Source: Rhodopseudomonas palustris (GTDB taxonomy: Bacteria; Pseudomonadota; Alphaproteobacteria; Rhizobiales; Xanthobacteraceae). Taken from it: a DNA stretch of 64,000 nucleotides. Each line of letters opens with the position of its first letter. Positions within the stretch are counted from its first letter, which is position 1. This document shows positions 9,777-18,446 of the stretch, one piece after another. The position numbers were made by a program, and so were the translations under genes. The notes beneath the pieces were generated by a model, which ran no database searches, had not been told where the DNA came from, and was given only the letters and a program-made list of their open reading frames with translations. The stretch lies in the NCBI RefSeq assembly GCF_034479375.1, contig NZ_CP140155.1, positions 2,418,001-2,482,000 on the forward strand, given 5' to 3'.

Positions 9777-10024
9777 GACGGATCCTTTTGCGGCGCGGCC
9801 GGCTGACCACCAGCGGCCGGGTCGAGTGGGGATATATGTATCCCGAAAACGCGTTGCAGCCCAAGTAAAATGCCCGACATGCCGGCTGAGGTTCTGATTT
9901 GGCTCAAGAATCGGCGTTCTTTGGCGCGGCATTTCGCCCGGCTGCCGCGCCGGCGCCGCGGCGCGGATTGTACGGTCGCGGCCTTACATCCATGAAACGA
10001 ACGCCTATGTCCGGGAGCATGGAA

Positions 10025-10047
10025 CCGCTGCCGGACAGCGGCGTTTT
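10025..10047 (+). promoter_or_regulatory. Terminator-like hairpin in front of egtB
   Basis: CCGCTG/CAGCGG stem followed by CGTTTTG, ending 21 bases before the egtB start. An outer AACGCC/GGCGTT pairing may extend it. No gene on this strand ends here, so it may lie in the egtB leader. Otherwise 9777-10067 shows nothing. Confidence 0.35.
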
Positions 10048-10067
10048 GCTTCAAACCGGAGTCGCTC

Positions 10068-11315
10068 GTGCCGAACATGTCCTCTGCCGCAGCTTCTGTG
10101 GTCGTTTCTTCCCCTTCTTCCGACTTGACGGCCCCCGCTCCGGCCGGCGGCCTCGCCGAGGCCTACCGCGCCGTCCGCGACGAGACCGAGCGCCGCGCGG
10201 CTCCGCTCGGCCCTGAAGATCAGGTGGTGCAGTCGATGCCGGACGCCAGCCCGGCGAAATGGCACCGCGCGCATACGACATGGTTTTTCGAGCAGTTCCT
10301 GCTCGGACCACACAAGCCCGGCTACCAGGTCTTCCACCCCGACTACGCTTATCTGTTCAATTCCTATTACGTCTCCGCCGGCCCGCGGCACACCCGGGCG
10401 GCGCGCGGGCTGCTGACGAGGCCGGGCGCCGACGACGTCACCGCCTATCGGCGCGCTGTCGACGAAGCGATGCTGGCGCTGTTCGCCGAGGCCGACGCGG
10501 CGACGCTGGCGCCGCTGGTCGAGGTCGGGCTGAACCACGAACAGCAGCATCAGGAATTGCTGCTGACAGACATTCTGCACGCCTTCGCGCAGAATCCGAT
10601 TCCGCCGGCGTACGATCCGGCCTGGAAGCTCTCCGCCGCCGACCGCAGCGGCGACGGCTGGGTCGATCTGCCCGAAGGCATCCATGCGATCGGCCACGCC
10701 GGCGACAGCTTCCATTTCGACAACGAGAAGCCGGTCCATCGCGCGCTGGTCGGGCCGGTGAAGCTGTCGCGCCATCTCGTCACCAATGGCGAATGGCTGC
10801 AGTTCATGGCCGACGGCGGCTATCGCAGCGCGACGCTGTGGCTGATGGACGGCTTCGCCGCGGCCGAACGCGAGGGCTGGGAAGCGCCGGGCCACTGGCG
10901 CCAGATCGACGGCGAGTGGACCATCATGACGCTCGGCGGCCTGCAGCCGATCGATCCCGACGCGCCGGTCTGCCACATCAGCTATTACGAGGCCGACGCC
11001 TATGCGCGCTGGGCCGGCAAGCATCTGCCGACCGAGATGGAATGGGAAGTCGCGGCCCGCGCCGGCCAGCTCAACGACGCCTTCGGGCTGGTCTGGCAGT
11101 GGACCCGCAGCGCCTACGCGCCCTACCCGGGCTATCGCGCCATCGAAGGCGCGCTCGGCGAATACAACGGCAAGTTCATGGTCAATCAACTGGTGCTGCG
11201 CGGCTCGTCCTGCGTAACGCCGGCCGGTCACAGCCGTATCACTTATCGCAACTTCTTCTATCCGTACCACCGCTGGCAGTTCACCGGACTCCGGCTCGCC
11301 GACTACGACGTCTGA
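10068..11315 (+). CDS. egtB: Ergothioneine biosynthesis sulfoxide synthase EgtB
   Basis: 415 aa. Iron-dependent enzyme that joins hercynine to a thiol donor (gamma-glutamylcysteine or cysteine) with O2, the central step of ergothioneine synthesis. DinB-like part: candidate iron ligands His66/His69 in WHRAHTTWFFE and HxxxHxE at 157-163 (HEQQHQE). The C-terminal FGE-sulfatase-like part carries HISYYEADAYARWAGKHLPTEMEWE and LRGSS. GTG 10068 is favoured over ATG 10077 because GGAG sits 6 bases before it. egtD follows 43 bp later; no egtA, egtC or egtE is nearby. Confidence 0.93.
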   Translation: MPNMSSAAASVVVSSPSSDLTAPAPAGGLAEAYRAVRDETERRAAPLGPEDQVVQSMPDASPAKWHRAHTTWFFEQFLLGPHKPGYQVFHPDYAYLFNSYYVSAGPRHTRAARGLLTRPGADDVTAYRRAVDEAMLALFAEADAATLAPLVEVGLNHEQQHQELLLTDILHAFAQNPIPPAYDPAWKLSAADRSGDGWVDLPEGIHAIGHAGDSFHFDNEKPVHRALVGPVKLSRHLVTNGEWLQFMADGGYRSATLWLMDGFAAAEREGWEAPGHWRQIDGEWTIMTLGGLQPIDPDAPVCHISYYEADAYARWAGKHLPTEMEWEVAARAGQLNDAFGLVWQWTRSAYAPYPGYRAIEGALGEYNGKFMVNQLVLRGSSCVTPAGHSRITYRNFFYPYHRWQFTGLRLADYDV

Positions 11316-11358
11316 CTATCCAAATAACTGCGCCGCGCGCGCATCCGGGAGACCGCCC

Positions 11359-12330
11359 ATGAATATGCACGTCGCCGTGCACGCGCGAGCGCACCAGCTC
11401 GATCCGCAGACGCAGACTTTCGCGGCCGACGTGCTGGACGGCCTGTCGCAGCCGCAGAAATCGCTGTCGCCGAAATACTTCTACGACGACGCCGGCTCCG
11501 AGCTGTTCGTCGAAATCACCAAGCTGCCGGAATACTACCCGACCCGCACCGAGCTCGGCATCCTGCGCGACCGCGCCGGCGAGATCGCCGCGCTGATTCC
11601 GCCGAACGCCGCGATCGTCGAATTCGGTGCCGGCGCCACCACCAAGATCCGCCTGCTGCTCGCGGCCCACGAGGTCGCCGCCTACGTGCCGGTCGATATT
11701 TCCGGCGACTTCATCACCGCGCAGGCCGCGGAGCTGCGCCGCGACTTCCCCGACCTCGCGGTGTATCCGGTCGCGGCCGACTTCACCGAGCCGTTCGCGC
11801 TGCCCGAGGCGGTGCGCGATCTGCCCAAGGTCGGTTTCTTCCCGGGCTCGACGCTCGGCAATTTCGAACCGCAGGACGCCGCGCACTTTCTGAACAGCGC
11901 CCGCGACATTCTCGGCGACGGGGCGCGGCTGATCATCGGCGTCGATCTGGAGAAGGACGAGCGGCTCTTGGTGCCGGCCTATGACGATGCCGCCGGCGTC
12001 ACCGCGAAGTTCAATCTCAACGTGCTGGAGCGGATCAACCGCGAGCTCGACGGCGACGTCGAACTGCCGGCGTTCGCGCATCGCGCGATCTACAACCGCG
12101 ATCTGCACCGGATCGAGATGCATCTGGTCAGCCTGCGCGACCAGACCGTGCGCATTCTCGGCGAGCCGATCGCGTTCCGCGCCGGCGAAACCATCCACAC
12201 CGAGAACAGCTACAAATACAGCCTCGCGCGTTTCCGCGCGCTGGCGCAGGACTCGGGTTGGACGCTGAAGCAAAGCTGGACCGACGCGGACGGATTGTTC
12301 TCGGTGCACGCGCTGGAGGCGGAGGGCTGA
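11359..12330 (+). CDS. egtD: L-histidine N-alpha-methyltransferase EgtD
   Basis: 323 aa. Trimethylates histidine to hercynine with SAM, the first step of ergothioneine synthesis. Family features: KYFYDDAGSELFVEITKLPEYYPTRTE at the N-terminus (about 40-65), SAM loop VEFGAGATTK, PVDISGDFI, and FFPGSTLGNFEP. The C-terminal ENSYKYS segment contributes to the histidine pocket in EgtD structures. GGGAGA lies before ATG 11359. It forms a two-gene operon with egtB. Confidence 0.95.
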   Translation: MNMHVAVHARAHQLDPQTQTFAADVLDGLSQPQKSLSPKYFYDDAGSELFVEITKLPEYYPTRTELGILRDRAGEIAALIPPNAAIVEFGAGATTKIRLLLAAHEVAAYVPVDISGDFITAQAAELRRDFPDLAVYPVAADFTEPFALPEAVRDLPKVGFFPGSTLGNFEPQDAAHFLNSARDILGDGARLIIGVDLEKDERLLVPAYDDAAGVTAKFNLNVLERINRELDGDVELPAFAHRAIYNRDLHRIEMHLVSLRDQTVRILGEPIAFRAGETIHTENSYKYSLARFRALAQDSGWTLKQSWTDADGLFSVHALEAEG

Positions 12331-12365
12331 TTTCAGCCTTTCAATCAACCGCCAACCCTTGACTC

Positions 12366-12456
12366 CGTGATGCCCGGCCTTGTGCCGGGCATCACATATT
12401 ACGGCACCTGCAGCACCAAGACGTGGATGGCCGGGACAAGCCCGGCCATGACGACG
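12366..12456. repeat. Dispersed inverted repeat, GGATGGCCGGG family
   Basis: GTGATGCCCGGC...GCCGGGCATCAC forms one hairpin and CGTGGATGGCCGGGACAAGC...GGCCATGACG a second. It lies between the converging egtD and HNH genes and may terminate both. Confidence 0.75.
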
Positions 12457-12512
12457 TTGATAGTTTGTGACTATCATCGGCCAACGGGCGCGACGGGTAT
12501 CTCACGAAGACG

Positions 12513-13244
12513 TTAGCTCGTCGTCTCGAGCTCGGCCGCCACGACCCGCACCACGCGTCGGCCCTTCGCTTCCACCGCGCATTTCTCGACGTGGACCTCG
12601 CGGTTGATCACCTGAAGGTTCGGTAGTCCCCAATAGCCGAGCAGCGCCGGCCATGGCGCATCGCGGTGCTGGCGCCAGACCTGAAACAGCGGCACGCGGT
12701 GATCGACCTCGGCGGTCTTCAGCAGCCGCCGGTTGGTTTCGCGGCAGCGCCGGCCCTGCAGCCGGCGCAGGAGCTTGGTCTGGCCGCTCGGCGCGTTCCA
12801 GAATTGCCACGCCGTGACGCAGGCGCTGTGCCACGTCGCATTCCTGTTCGCGCCGGCGTTCCACAGATCGGCGTGCCAGCCGAAGCGATAGACCGGCTGG
12901 CCGCAGACGCAGCAGAAGCCCGGTCCCTTCGCGAACGCCGTTTCGCGATACGGCGCAGGCGGCGTGCGGAACGTCGCCGGCAGCCCGGCCTCCGGATCAC
13001 CGACCTGCCATCGCCATCCCTCGGGCGCACCGCTGCGAGCCGCAAGAGTCCGCGCCAGCCTATCGGCGCGCAGCGGATGCGCGCGCCAATAGCCGTCGAT
13101 CGCGACGCGCAGAGTTGCCGGCGCGTAGGCGCAGCTTTTCGCGCGCACCAGCACGGCCTGCGGAAAGGCGAGCGGCAAACGCTTGGTCAGCCGCGCAAGC
13201 GCCTGCGCGTTAGCCTTCGCCTTTTCCTCCCGCCACTTCGACAA
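12513..13244 (-). CDS. HNH endonuclease-like protein
   Basis: 243 aa from TTG 13244; no ATG or GTG is available and a G-rich stretch precedes this TTG. The C-terminal third carries an HNH layout: EVDHRVPL (His182), LPNLQVIN (Asn209), VHVEKC (His218). Upstream of it lie CCVCGQP (Cys111-114) and WHSAC (His139, Cys142), a probable structural zinc site. The N-terminal half (1-100) is Lys/Arg-rich and unrecognised. HNH proteins are nucleases of many kinds; I cannot assign restriction, homing or repair. It is the convergent neighbour of egtD, with a 93-bp gap to ltrA. Confidence 0.6.
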   Translation of the reverse strand: MSKWREEKAKANAQALARLTKRLPLAFPQAVLVRAKSCAYAPATLRVAIDGYWRAHPLRADRLARTLAARSGAPEGWRWQVGDPEAGLPATFRTPPAPYRETAFAKGPGFCCVCGQPVYRFGWHADLWNAGANRNATWHSACVTAWQFWNAPSGQTKLLRRLQGRRCRETNRRLLKTAEVDHRVPLFQVWRQHRDAPWPALLGYWGLPNLQVINREVHVEKCAVEAKGRRVVRVVAAELETTS

Positions 13245-13336
13245 ATTCGTCGCCCCCGGTCCAGCCCGAACGGTGCCGCGCCGTCGTAAAGCTTCGGTTA
13301 AGGCTGAAGGCCCGCGCAGGAGGGCTGCACGATGGC

Positions 13337-14527
13337 CTATTCCACCGGCGAGCGCGCGGCGGCGCCGAGCGAGACGGCTTCCCAATAGCCGACCGCGAGC
13401 AGGATGGCGGTGGTCGCCATCGACAGCGCCAGCGGCGGGACCAGCGGCGCGAACGGGATCAGCGCCAGTAGCGCGGCGATGCCGGCCATGTGCGACGGCT
13501 GCAGATGGCCGCGCACCGCGCGCTTGAACAGCAGCACCCCGATCAGGAACAGCATTGGGCCGCCGACCGTGGTGATCGTCACCTTGATGTCGGCGTGGCC
13601 GCTGGGATGCGCCAGCACCTGCTCGTCGCTGACCGCGGTGACGACGATGCCGGCGACGATCGGCAGATGGATGTAGGTGTAGGCCAGCCGCGCCAGCCGG
13701 CCGGGATCGTTCGAGTGCGAGATCCGGTCCGCGCCGAGATGCACGCCGATGTGGAAATAGATCCACCACATCGCGATCGCCCCGATCAGCGTCGAGGCGA
13801 AGGCGGTGAAGGTCGTCGCGGTCCATTCGAGGCCGGCGAAGGTGGCGCCCGTCACCACGATCGATTCGCCGAGCGCGATGATTATGAACAGCGCGCAACG
13901 CTCGGCCATGTGGCCGCCCTCGACGCTCCAGTCCCGCGTCGTCGAGGCGCCGATCCACGGCACGTAGAAGCCCGCCACGGGCCCGGCATATTCGATCGCC
14001 AGCGCGATCATCCACAGCGCGATCCGCGCATATCCGTCGAGCAGGCCGCCAGCGATCCAGAACAGCCCGCTGACGCACAGCCAGCTCGTGATCCGGAAGA
14101 AATTGATCCGTAGCGGCTCGGCTTTCGGCGTCGAGAGAAAGGCGAAAGCACTGCGTCCGACCTGCATCGCCACGAAGGCCAGCGCGAAAGCGAGGCCGCG
14201 GCTCTCGAAGGCGCGCGGGATCGAGGTCGACAGCAGCAACCCGGCGCTCATCAGCGCGAACAGCATCAATCGGACGCGGGTGAGTTCGGGATCGAGCCAG
14301 TTGGTGATCCAGGAAGTGTAGACCCACACCCACCAGATCGCCGACATCAGGATCAGCGCCTGCAGCGCGCCGACCGGCGTGAAATGCCCCAGCAGGAAAT
14401 GCGACACCTGGGTGACGGCGAACACGAACACCAGGTCGAAGAACAATTCGACATAGGTGACGCGGCTGTGTTCGTGCGGTCTTCGCACGCGGAGCAGATT
14501 GGCGGCGTTCGATGCCTCCGTCGTCAC
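13337..14527 (-). CDS. LtrA family membrane protein (low temperature requirement A)
   Basis: 396 aa with about ten hydrophobic segments. The N-terminal VTYVELFFDLVFVFAVTQVSHFLL is the LtrA family signature; inside the protein, HMAERCALFIIIALGESIVVTG is the second conserved block. The name comes from a Listeria mutant unable to grow in the cold; the molecular function is unknown. It ends the strand-minus group that begins with bolA, 22 bp upstream. Confidence 0.88.
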   Translation of the reverse strand: MTTEASNAANLLRVRRPHEHSRVTYVELFFDLVFVFAVTQVSHFLLGHFTPVGALQALILMSAIWWVWVYTSWITNWLDPELTRVRLMLFALMSAGLLLSTSIPRAFESRGLAFALAFVAMQVGRSAFAFLSTPKAEPLRINFFRITSWLCVSGLFWIAGGLLDGYARIALWMIALAIEYAGPVAGFYVPWIGASTTRDWSVEGGHMAERCALFIIIALGESIVVTGATFAGLEWTATTFTAFASTLIGAIAMWWIYFHIGVHLGADRISHSNDPGRLARLAYTYIHLPIVAGIVVTAVSDEQVLAHPSGHADIKVTITTVGGPMLFLIGVLLFKRAVRGHLQPSHMAGIAALLALIPFAPLVPPLALSMATTAILLAVGYWEAVSLGAAARSPVE

Positions 14528-14549
14528 CGCGCGGCGCCTCGCCGCACCG

Positions 14550-14786
14550 TCAGGCTTCCGGCACCCCGGTCTGCAGCGCGAGCGCGTGCAGGACGCCGCC
14601 CATCTGCCCCTGCAGCGAGGCGTAGACGATCTGGTGTTGCTGCACCCGCGACTTACCGCGGAACGATTCGGACACCACCGTCGCCGCGTAATGGTCGCCG
14701 TCGCCGGCGAGGTCGCGAATCGTCACCTCCGCGTCGGGAATCGCGGCCTTGATCATGGCCTCGATGTCGCGGGCATCCATCGGCAT
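14550..14786 (-). CDS. bolA: BolA family protein
   Basis: 78 aa, a compact class II KH-like BolA domain. It carries the conserved GDHYAATVVSESFRGKSRVQQHQIVY segment with the invariant FRGKSRVQQHQ. BolA proteins pair with CGFS glutaredoxins such as the GrxD encoded at 9450 to form [2Fe-2S] heterodimers. GGAGG sits 7 bases before ATG 14786. In many relatives bolA is directly beside grxD and purL; here neither is adjacent. Confidence 0.93.
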   Translation of the reverse strand: MPMDARDIEAMIKAAIPDAEVTIRDLAGDGDHYAATVVSESFRGKSRVQQHQIVYASLQGQMGGVLHALALQTGVPEA

Positions 14787-14971
14787 TCCGTGTCCTCCAG
14801 AATTTGATCCGGTCCGGCCGGTCGCGGCCGCAGACCGTCGTCGATTTGTGCAATACTATATTGCCGCGCGCCCCTTTCAAAGCCCGCAGTCTGGGCACAT
14901 CTAGCCCAGCGCCGCTCGGCTCCCGCGGCTGTTCCAGGGCCGCGGCCGACCGCCTATCGCGAGGACCATCC

Positions 14972-15334
14972 ATGAAGATCCCCGGCCCCGACCATCCGAT
15001 CACGATCACGCCGAATCCGAAGCGGGTGCGCGTCACCGCCGGCGACACGGTGATCGCCGACACCACGCGCGCGCTGACCCTGCAGGAATCGAACTATCCG
15101 CCGGTGCACTATATTCCGCGCGCCGACGCCGAGATGACGCTGCTCGCCGCGACCGACCGCAGCACCCATTGCCCCTACAAGGGCGACGCCAGCTATTTCA
15201 GCATCGAAGCCGGCGGCCGGACCCTGGCGAATGCGATCTGGAGCTACGAGGCGCCGTTTCCGGCGATGGTGGAGATCGCCGGCTACCTCGCGTTCTATCC
15301 GGACAAGGTCAAGATCGAGGAATTACCGGCGTAA
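14972..15334 (+). CDS. DUF427 protein
   Basis: 120 aa. The NTP_transf_9/DUF427 core is complete: VRVTAGDTVIADTTRAL, YPPVHYIPRADAEM, THCPYKGDASYFSI, AIWSYEAPFP and YLAFYPDKV. The family is a small beta-rich fold of unknown function with a conserved Cys-Pro-Tyr-Lys-Gly loop. ATG 14972 has GAGGA 7 bases upstream. It is divergent from bolA (185-bp gap). Confidence 0.88.
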   Translation: MKIPGPDHPITITPNPKRVRVTAGDTVIADTTRALTLQESNYPPVHYIPRADAEMTLLAATDRSTHCPYKGDASYFSIEAGGRTLANAIWSYEAPFPAMVEIAGYLAFYPDKVKIEELPA

Positions 15335-15423
15335 CAAGCGGGCCTTTCCCCTCGTAAGTCTTCAAACTTGCCGGACCGGCATTTCGCGGACATTGTCCCG
15401 CCGCGGATCGACGGAGAGACGAT

Positions 15424-16614
15424 GTGACGACAACCTATCCGACGGCCGGTGCCCTCGCCGCGCCCGCAGCCGCGAGTACGGCGCATGTGCGCGACCTGTC
15501 GCTGGATCGTGCGCGGACCTTCCTCACCATCCTGGTGCTGATTCACCATTCGGTGATCCCCTACACCCATTTCGGCCACACCGACGAAAAGTCCTGGATC
15601 GGATTCGACTGCGTCGTGCTCGCCACCGACAGCTTCTTCATGGCGATGTTCTTCATGCTGTCGGGGCTGTTCCTGTGGCCGAGCCTCGACCACCGGCCGA
15701 AGATGGGGACGTTCGCGCGCGACCGGCTGATCCGGCTCGGGATTCCTTTCGCGATCGCCGCCGTCACGGTGATTCCGATCGCCTACTACGCGCTGGCGCT
15801 GCAGCAGAACCCCGACACGCGCTTCACCGAATTCTGGTGGAACATGATCACGGTCGGGCCGTGGCCGAGCGGGCCGCTGTGGTTTCTGTGGGTGCTGCTG
15901 ATCTTCAGCGTGGTCGGCGGCACCGCCTACCGAATTTCGCGGCGGACGCTCGATCCGCTCAATCGTCTCGCCGCGCTCGGCTTCGCGCGGCCGGGGCTCT
16001 ACATCGTCGCAGTGTTCGCGATCACCGCCGTGCTCTACGTACCGGCGCGAGTGTATTTCGGACCGAACCAGTGGTTCGAATTCGGGCCGTTCTCGGTGCA
16101 GGCCAGCCGCGTGCTGCTCTATGCCGCGTATTTCTTCATCGGCGCCGGAATCGGCGCATGTCATCCGGAGCGCGGCGTGCTCAGCGCCGGCGGCAGACTG
16201 GCGCAGCAATGGCATATCTGGGCGCTGCTCGCGCTCGTTCCCTATGCGGCGATGTGGGGCTTCATCGGCATCAAGCGCGGCATTCTCGACAATCCGCCGG
16301 ATCTGCCGGCGTGGTACGAGGCCGGCTACGGCCTCGCCTTCACGGCCTTCAGCGTCACCGTGATCTTCGCGATCCTGGCCTACTTCCTGCGCTTCAAGCG
16401 CGCCGGCTGGAGCATCCTCGACCCGCTGCAGCACGACGCCTACGGCATCTTCCTGGTGCACTACGCCTGGATGCTGTGGCTGCAATACGCGCTGTTCAAC
16501 GTCGACCTCCCGGCGATCGCCAAGGCCGCGATCGTGTTCACGCTGGGGCTGCTGCTGAGCTGGGCGACGACCGCGGGGCTGCGGAAGATACCGGGGGCGT
16601 ATCGGGTGCTGTGA
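15424..16614 (+). CDS. Acyltransferase 3 family membrane protein
   Basis: 396 aa from GTG 15424 with GGAGAG upstream. It has ten or more membrane helices and the acyltransferase-3 opening RDLSLDRARTFLTILVLIHHSVIPY, where the Arg and His pair is the predicted catalytic site. These proteins acylate (acetyl, succinyl) surface glycans or osmoregulated glucans at the inner membrane; the substrate here is not evident. No glycan operon is adjacent. Confidence 0.85.
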   Translation: MTTTYPTAGALAAPAAASTAHVRDLSLDRARTFLTILVLIHHSVIPYTHFGHTDEKSWIGFDCVVLATDSFFMAMFFMLSGLFLWPSLDHRPKMGTFARDRLIRLGIPFAIAAVTVIPIAYYALALQQNPDTRFTEFWWNMITVGPWPSGPLWFLWVLLIFSVVGGTAYRISRRTLDPLNRLAALGFARPGLYIVAVFAITAVLYVPARVYFGPNQWFEFGPFSVQASRVLLYAAYFFIGAGIGACHPERGVLSAGGRLAQQWHIWALLALVPYAAMWGFIGIKRGILDNPPDLPAWYEAGYGLAFTAFSVTVIFAILAYFLRFKRAGWSILDPLQHDAYGIFLVHYAWMLWLQYALFNVDLPAIAKAAIVFTLGLLLSWATTAGLRKIPGAYRVL

Positions 16615-16640
16615 TTATTCGCGAAAGCACCACCTCTCAA

Positions 16641-16791
16641 CGTCATTCCGGGGCGCGCGCAGCGCGAACCCGGAATCCATAATCCCTGGGAGTTGTTACT
16701 CAAGCAGGACAGCCCCACGCCGTGCGCCACCGCCAGTCCAGGGACTATGGATTCCGGGCCTGCGCGCAACAGCGCGCATCCCGGAATGACG
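16641..16791. repeat. Dispersed inverted repeat, CGTCATTCCGGGG family
   Basis: CGTCATTCCGGGGCGCGCGC at the left pairs with GCGCGCATCCCGGAATGACG at the right. The inner GGAATCCATAATCCCTGG/CCAGGGACTATGGATTCC arms also match. A likely transcription stop after the acyltransferase gene. Confidence 0.85.
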
Positions 16792-16809
16792 GCGGAAGCG
16801 TCCAATCCA

Positions 16810-16927
16810 CGTCATTGCGAGCGAAGCGAAACAATCCAGAGGCGCCGGGCACTGAGCCGCTGGATTGCTTCGTCGCGGAGCCTGTACTCGGACGTCGCGA
16901 AGCGCCCGGGTGCTCCTCGCAAGGACG
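16810..16927. repeat. Dispersed inverted repeat, CGTCATTGCGAGCG family
   Basis: CGTCATTGCGAGCGAAGCGA and the imperfect complement ending in CTCCTCGCAAGGACG, with CAATCCAG/CTGGATTG inner arms. A second copy is at 21110. Confidence 0.8.
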
Positions 16928-16937
16928 AATTTCCCTC

Positions 16938-18176
16938 TCAGGCGACTTCACGCGCCCCGGCGACATTGGCCGCAGCCGTAAACGCGATCGGCAGCGAGGT
17001 CGGGCCCTGTAGGCCGTGCGGCGGCCGCCATTCGCAGGGCCCGTCGAGTTCGAGCGTGACGAAGGCGCGCGACAGCACCAGCAGCGCCTCCTCGAGTTCG
17101 GCCTTCGCCAGATGCAGGCCGAGGCAGGTGTGCGGACCGAAGCCGAAGGTCAGATGCGGCGCCCGCACCATTGGGCGTTCGATGTCGAAGCGCTGTGGCT
17201 CTTCGAAGATGTTCGGATCGTAGTTCAGCGCCAGCAGCGACAGAGCGAGCGACGTTCCCTTCGGGATGGCGAGACCGTTGATGTCGACATCCGTCGACGC
17301 GTAGCGCGAAATGAAGCCCCCCGCCGGCGCACAACGCAGCACCTCGTCGACCGCGCGGCCGACCAGCTCCGGGCGCTCGCGCAGCTTCTGCCACTGGTCG
17401 GGGTTTTGCGCGAACAGATACAGCCCGCTGCCCAGCACATAGCGCGTCGTGTCGGTGCCGGCGGCGAGGAAGCCGCCGATCATGTTGACGATTTCGTGTC
17501 GCGACAGCCGGTCGCCGTCCTCTTCGGCGCGCAGCAGATGGCTGAGCATATCGTCGCCGAGCCGCGTCTCGCGTCTTTCGATCACCGGAAGAAGATAAGC
17601 GTCCATGTCGAGATGCGCCGCATAGGACACGGCCGCGGCGCCCGTGCCCAGATGCATGAACGCGACCCAGTCGGCGGAGACCCGCGAGAAGAAATCGATA
17701 TCCTGATCGGGGATGCCCATCAGCGCACAGACCACCGGGATCGGATACGGCCGCAACAGCGACTCGACCGCTTCGCATCGGCCCTGCTGCAGCACCGGGG
17801 TGACGAGATTTTCCATGATCGTGCGCATCCGCATGCGATAGCCTTCGACGGCGCGGGGCGACATCGCCGTCATGGTCAATTGGCGCAGCCGCAGATGATC
17901 GGGCCCCTCCATGCTGAGCAACTGCTTGGTGCGGCGCTCGATGAAGGCCGGATCGACCGTCGGGTCGGATCGCAGCATCGCCAATGCGAGATTGACGAGG
18001 CGCTTGTCGCGGAAGGCAGTGCGGACATCCTCCTGATCCTGCAGCAAGAGGCCGTCCGGCAGCCGCATCGCGCGCGCATCGCGCGGCGGCAGCCGTTCCC
18101 AGAACGGACCGTCGCCGGGCAGGATGCCGGCCGATGCCGTCGGGAATTCGGTCATCGCAATCGCCGCAGCGCTCAT
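16938..18176 (-). CDS. Cytochrome P450
   Basis: 412 aa soluble bacterial P450. The oxygen-binding I-helix motif is AAGTDTTR, the ExxR pair lies in DEVLRCAP, and the heme loop FGFGPHTCLG has Cys351 as thiolate ligand. AAGGAG precedes ATG 18176 by 6 bases. No ferredoxin or reductase gene is adjacent, so electron donors are encoded elsewhere. It lies in the same orientation as the substrate-binding protein gene upstream, beyond a 270-bp gap containing a repeat. The substrate is unknown. Confidence 0.93.
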   Translation of the reverse strand: MSAAAIAMTEFPTASAGILPGDGPFWERLPPRDARAMRLPDGLLLQDQEDVRTAFRDKRLVNLALAMLRSDPTVDPAFIERRTKQLLSMEGPDHLRLRQLTMTAMSPRAVEGYRMRMRTIMENLVTPVLQQGRCEAVESLLRPYPIPVVCALMGIPDQDIDFFSRVSADWVAFMHLGTGAAAVSYAAHLDMDAYLLPVIERRETRLGDDMLSHLLRAEEDGDRLSRHEIVNMIGGFLAAGTDTTRYVLGSGLYLFAQNPDQWQKLRERPELVGRAVDEVLRCAPAGGFISRYASTDVDINGLAIPKGTSLALSLLALNYDPNIFEEPQRFDIERPMVRAPHLTFGFGPHTCLGLHLAKAELEEALLVLSRAFVTLELDGPCEWRPPHGLQGPTSLPIAFTAAANVAGAREVA

Positions 18177-18257
18177 CGCCGTCTCCTTCCATGCCTAACT
18201 GAAATCTGAATCGAGTTCGCAGCCATTTCGCATATCGCTTAGTTTGCTCACAAACTT

Positions 18258-18346
18258 CGTCATGGCCGGGCTTGTCCCGGCCATCCACGCCTTTCCTGCA
18301 TTTCCGTCAGAAGGCGTGGATGTCCGGCACAAGGCCGGCCATGACG
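18258..18346. repeat. Dispersed inverted repeat, CGTCATGGCCGGG family
   Basis: CGTCATGGCCGGGCTTGTCC and the complementary GGACATCC-type arm ending GGCCGGCCATGACG. It separates the substrate-binding protein gene from the P450 gene. Confidence 0.8.
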
Positions 18347-18446
18347 CGTGGAAACGAAAGTGCCTGATTTTCAGAATTGCATTTCCTGATAGGCTCCAAG
18401 GTTCGTCCAATGCAGCGCGGTGCTCGCGCGTGAACGCGACGGCCCG

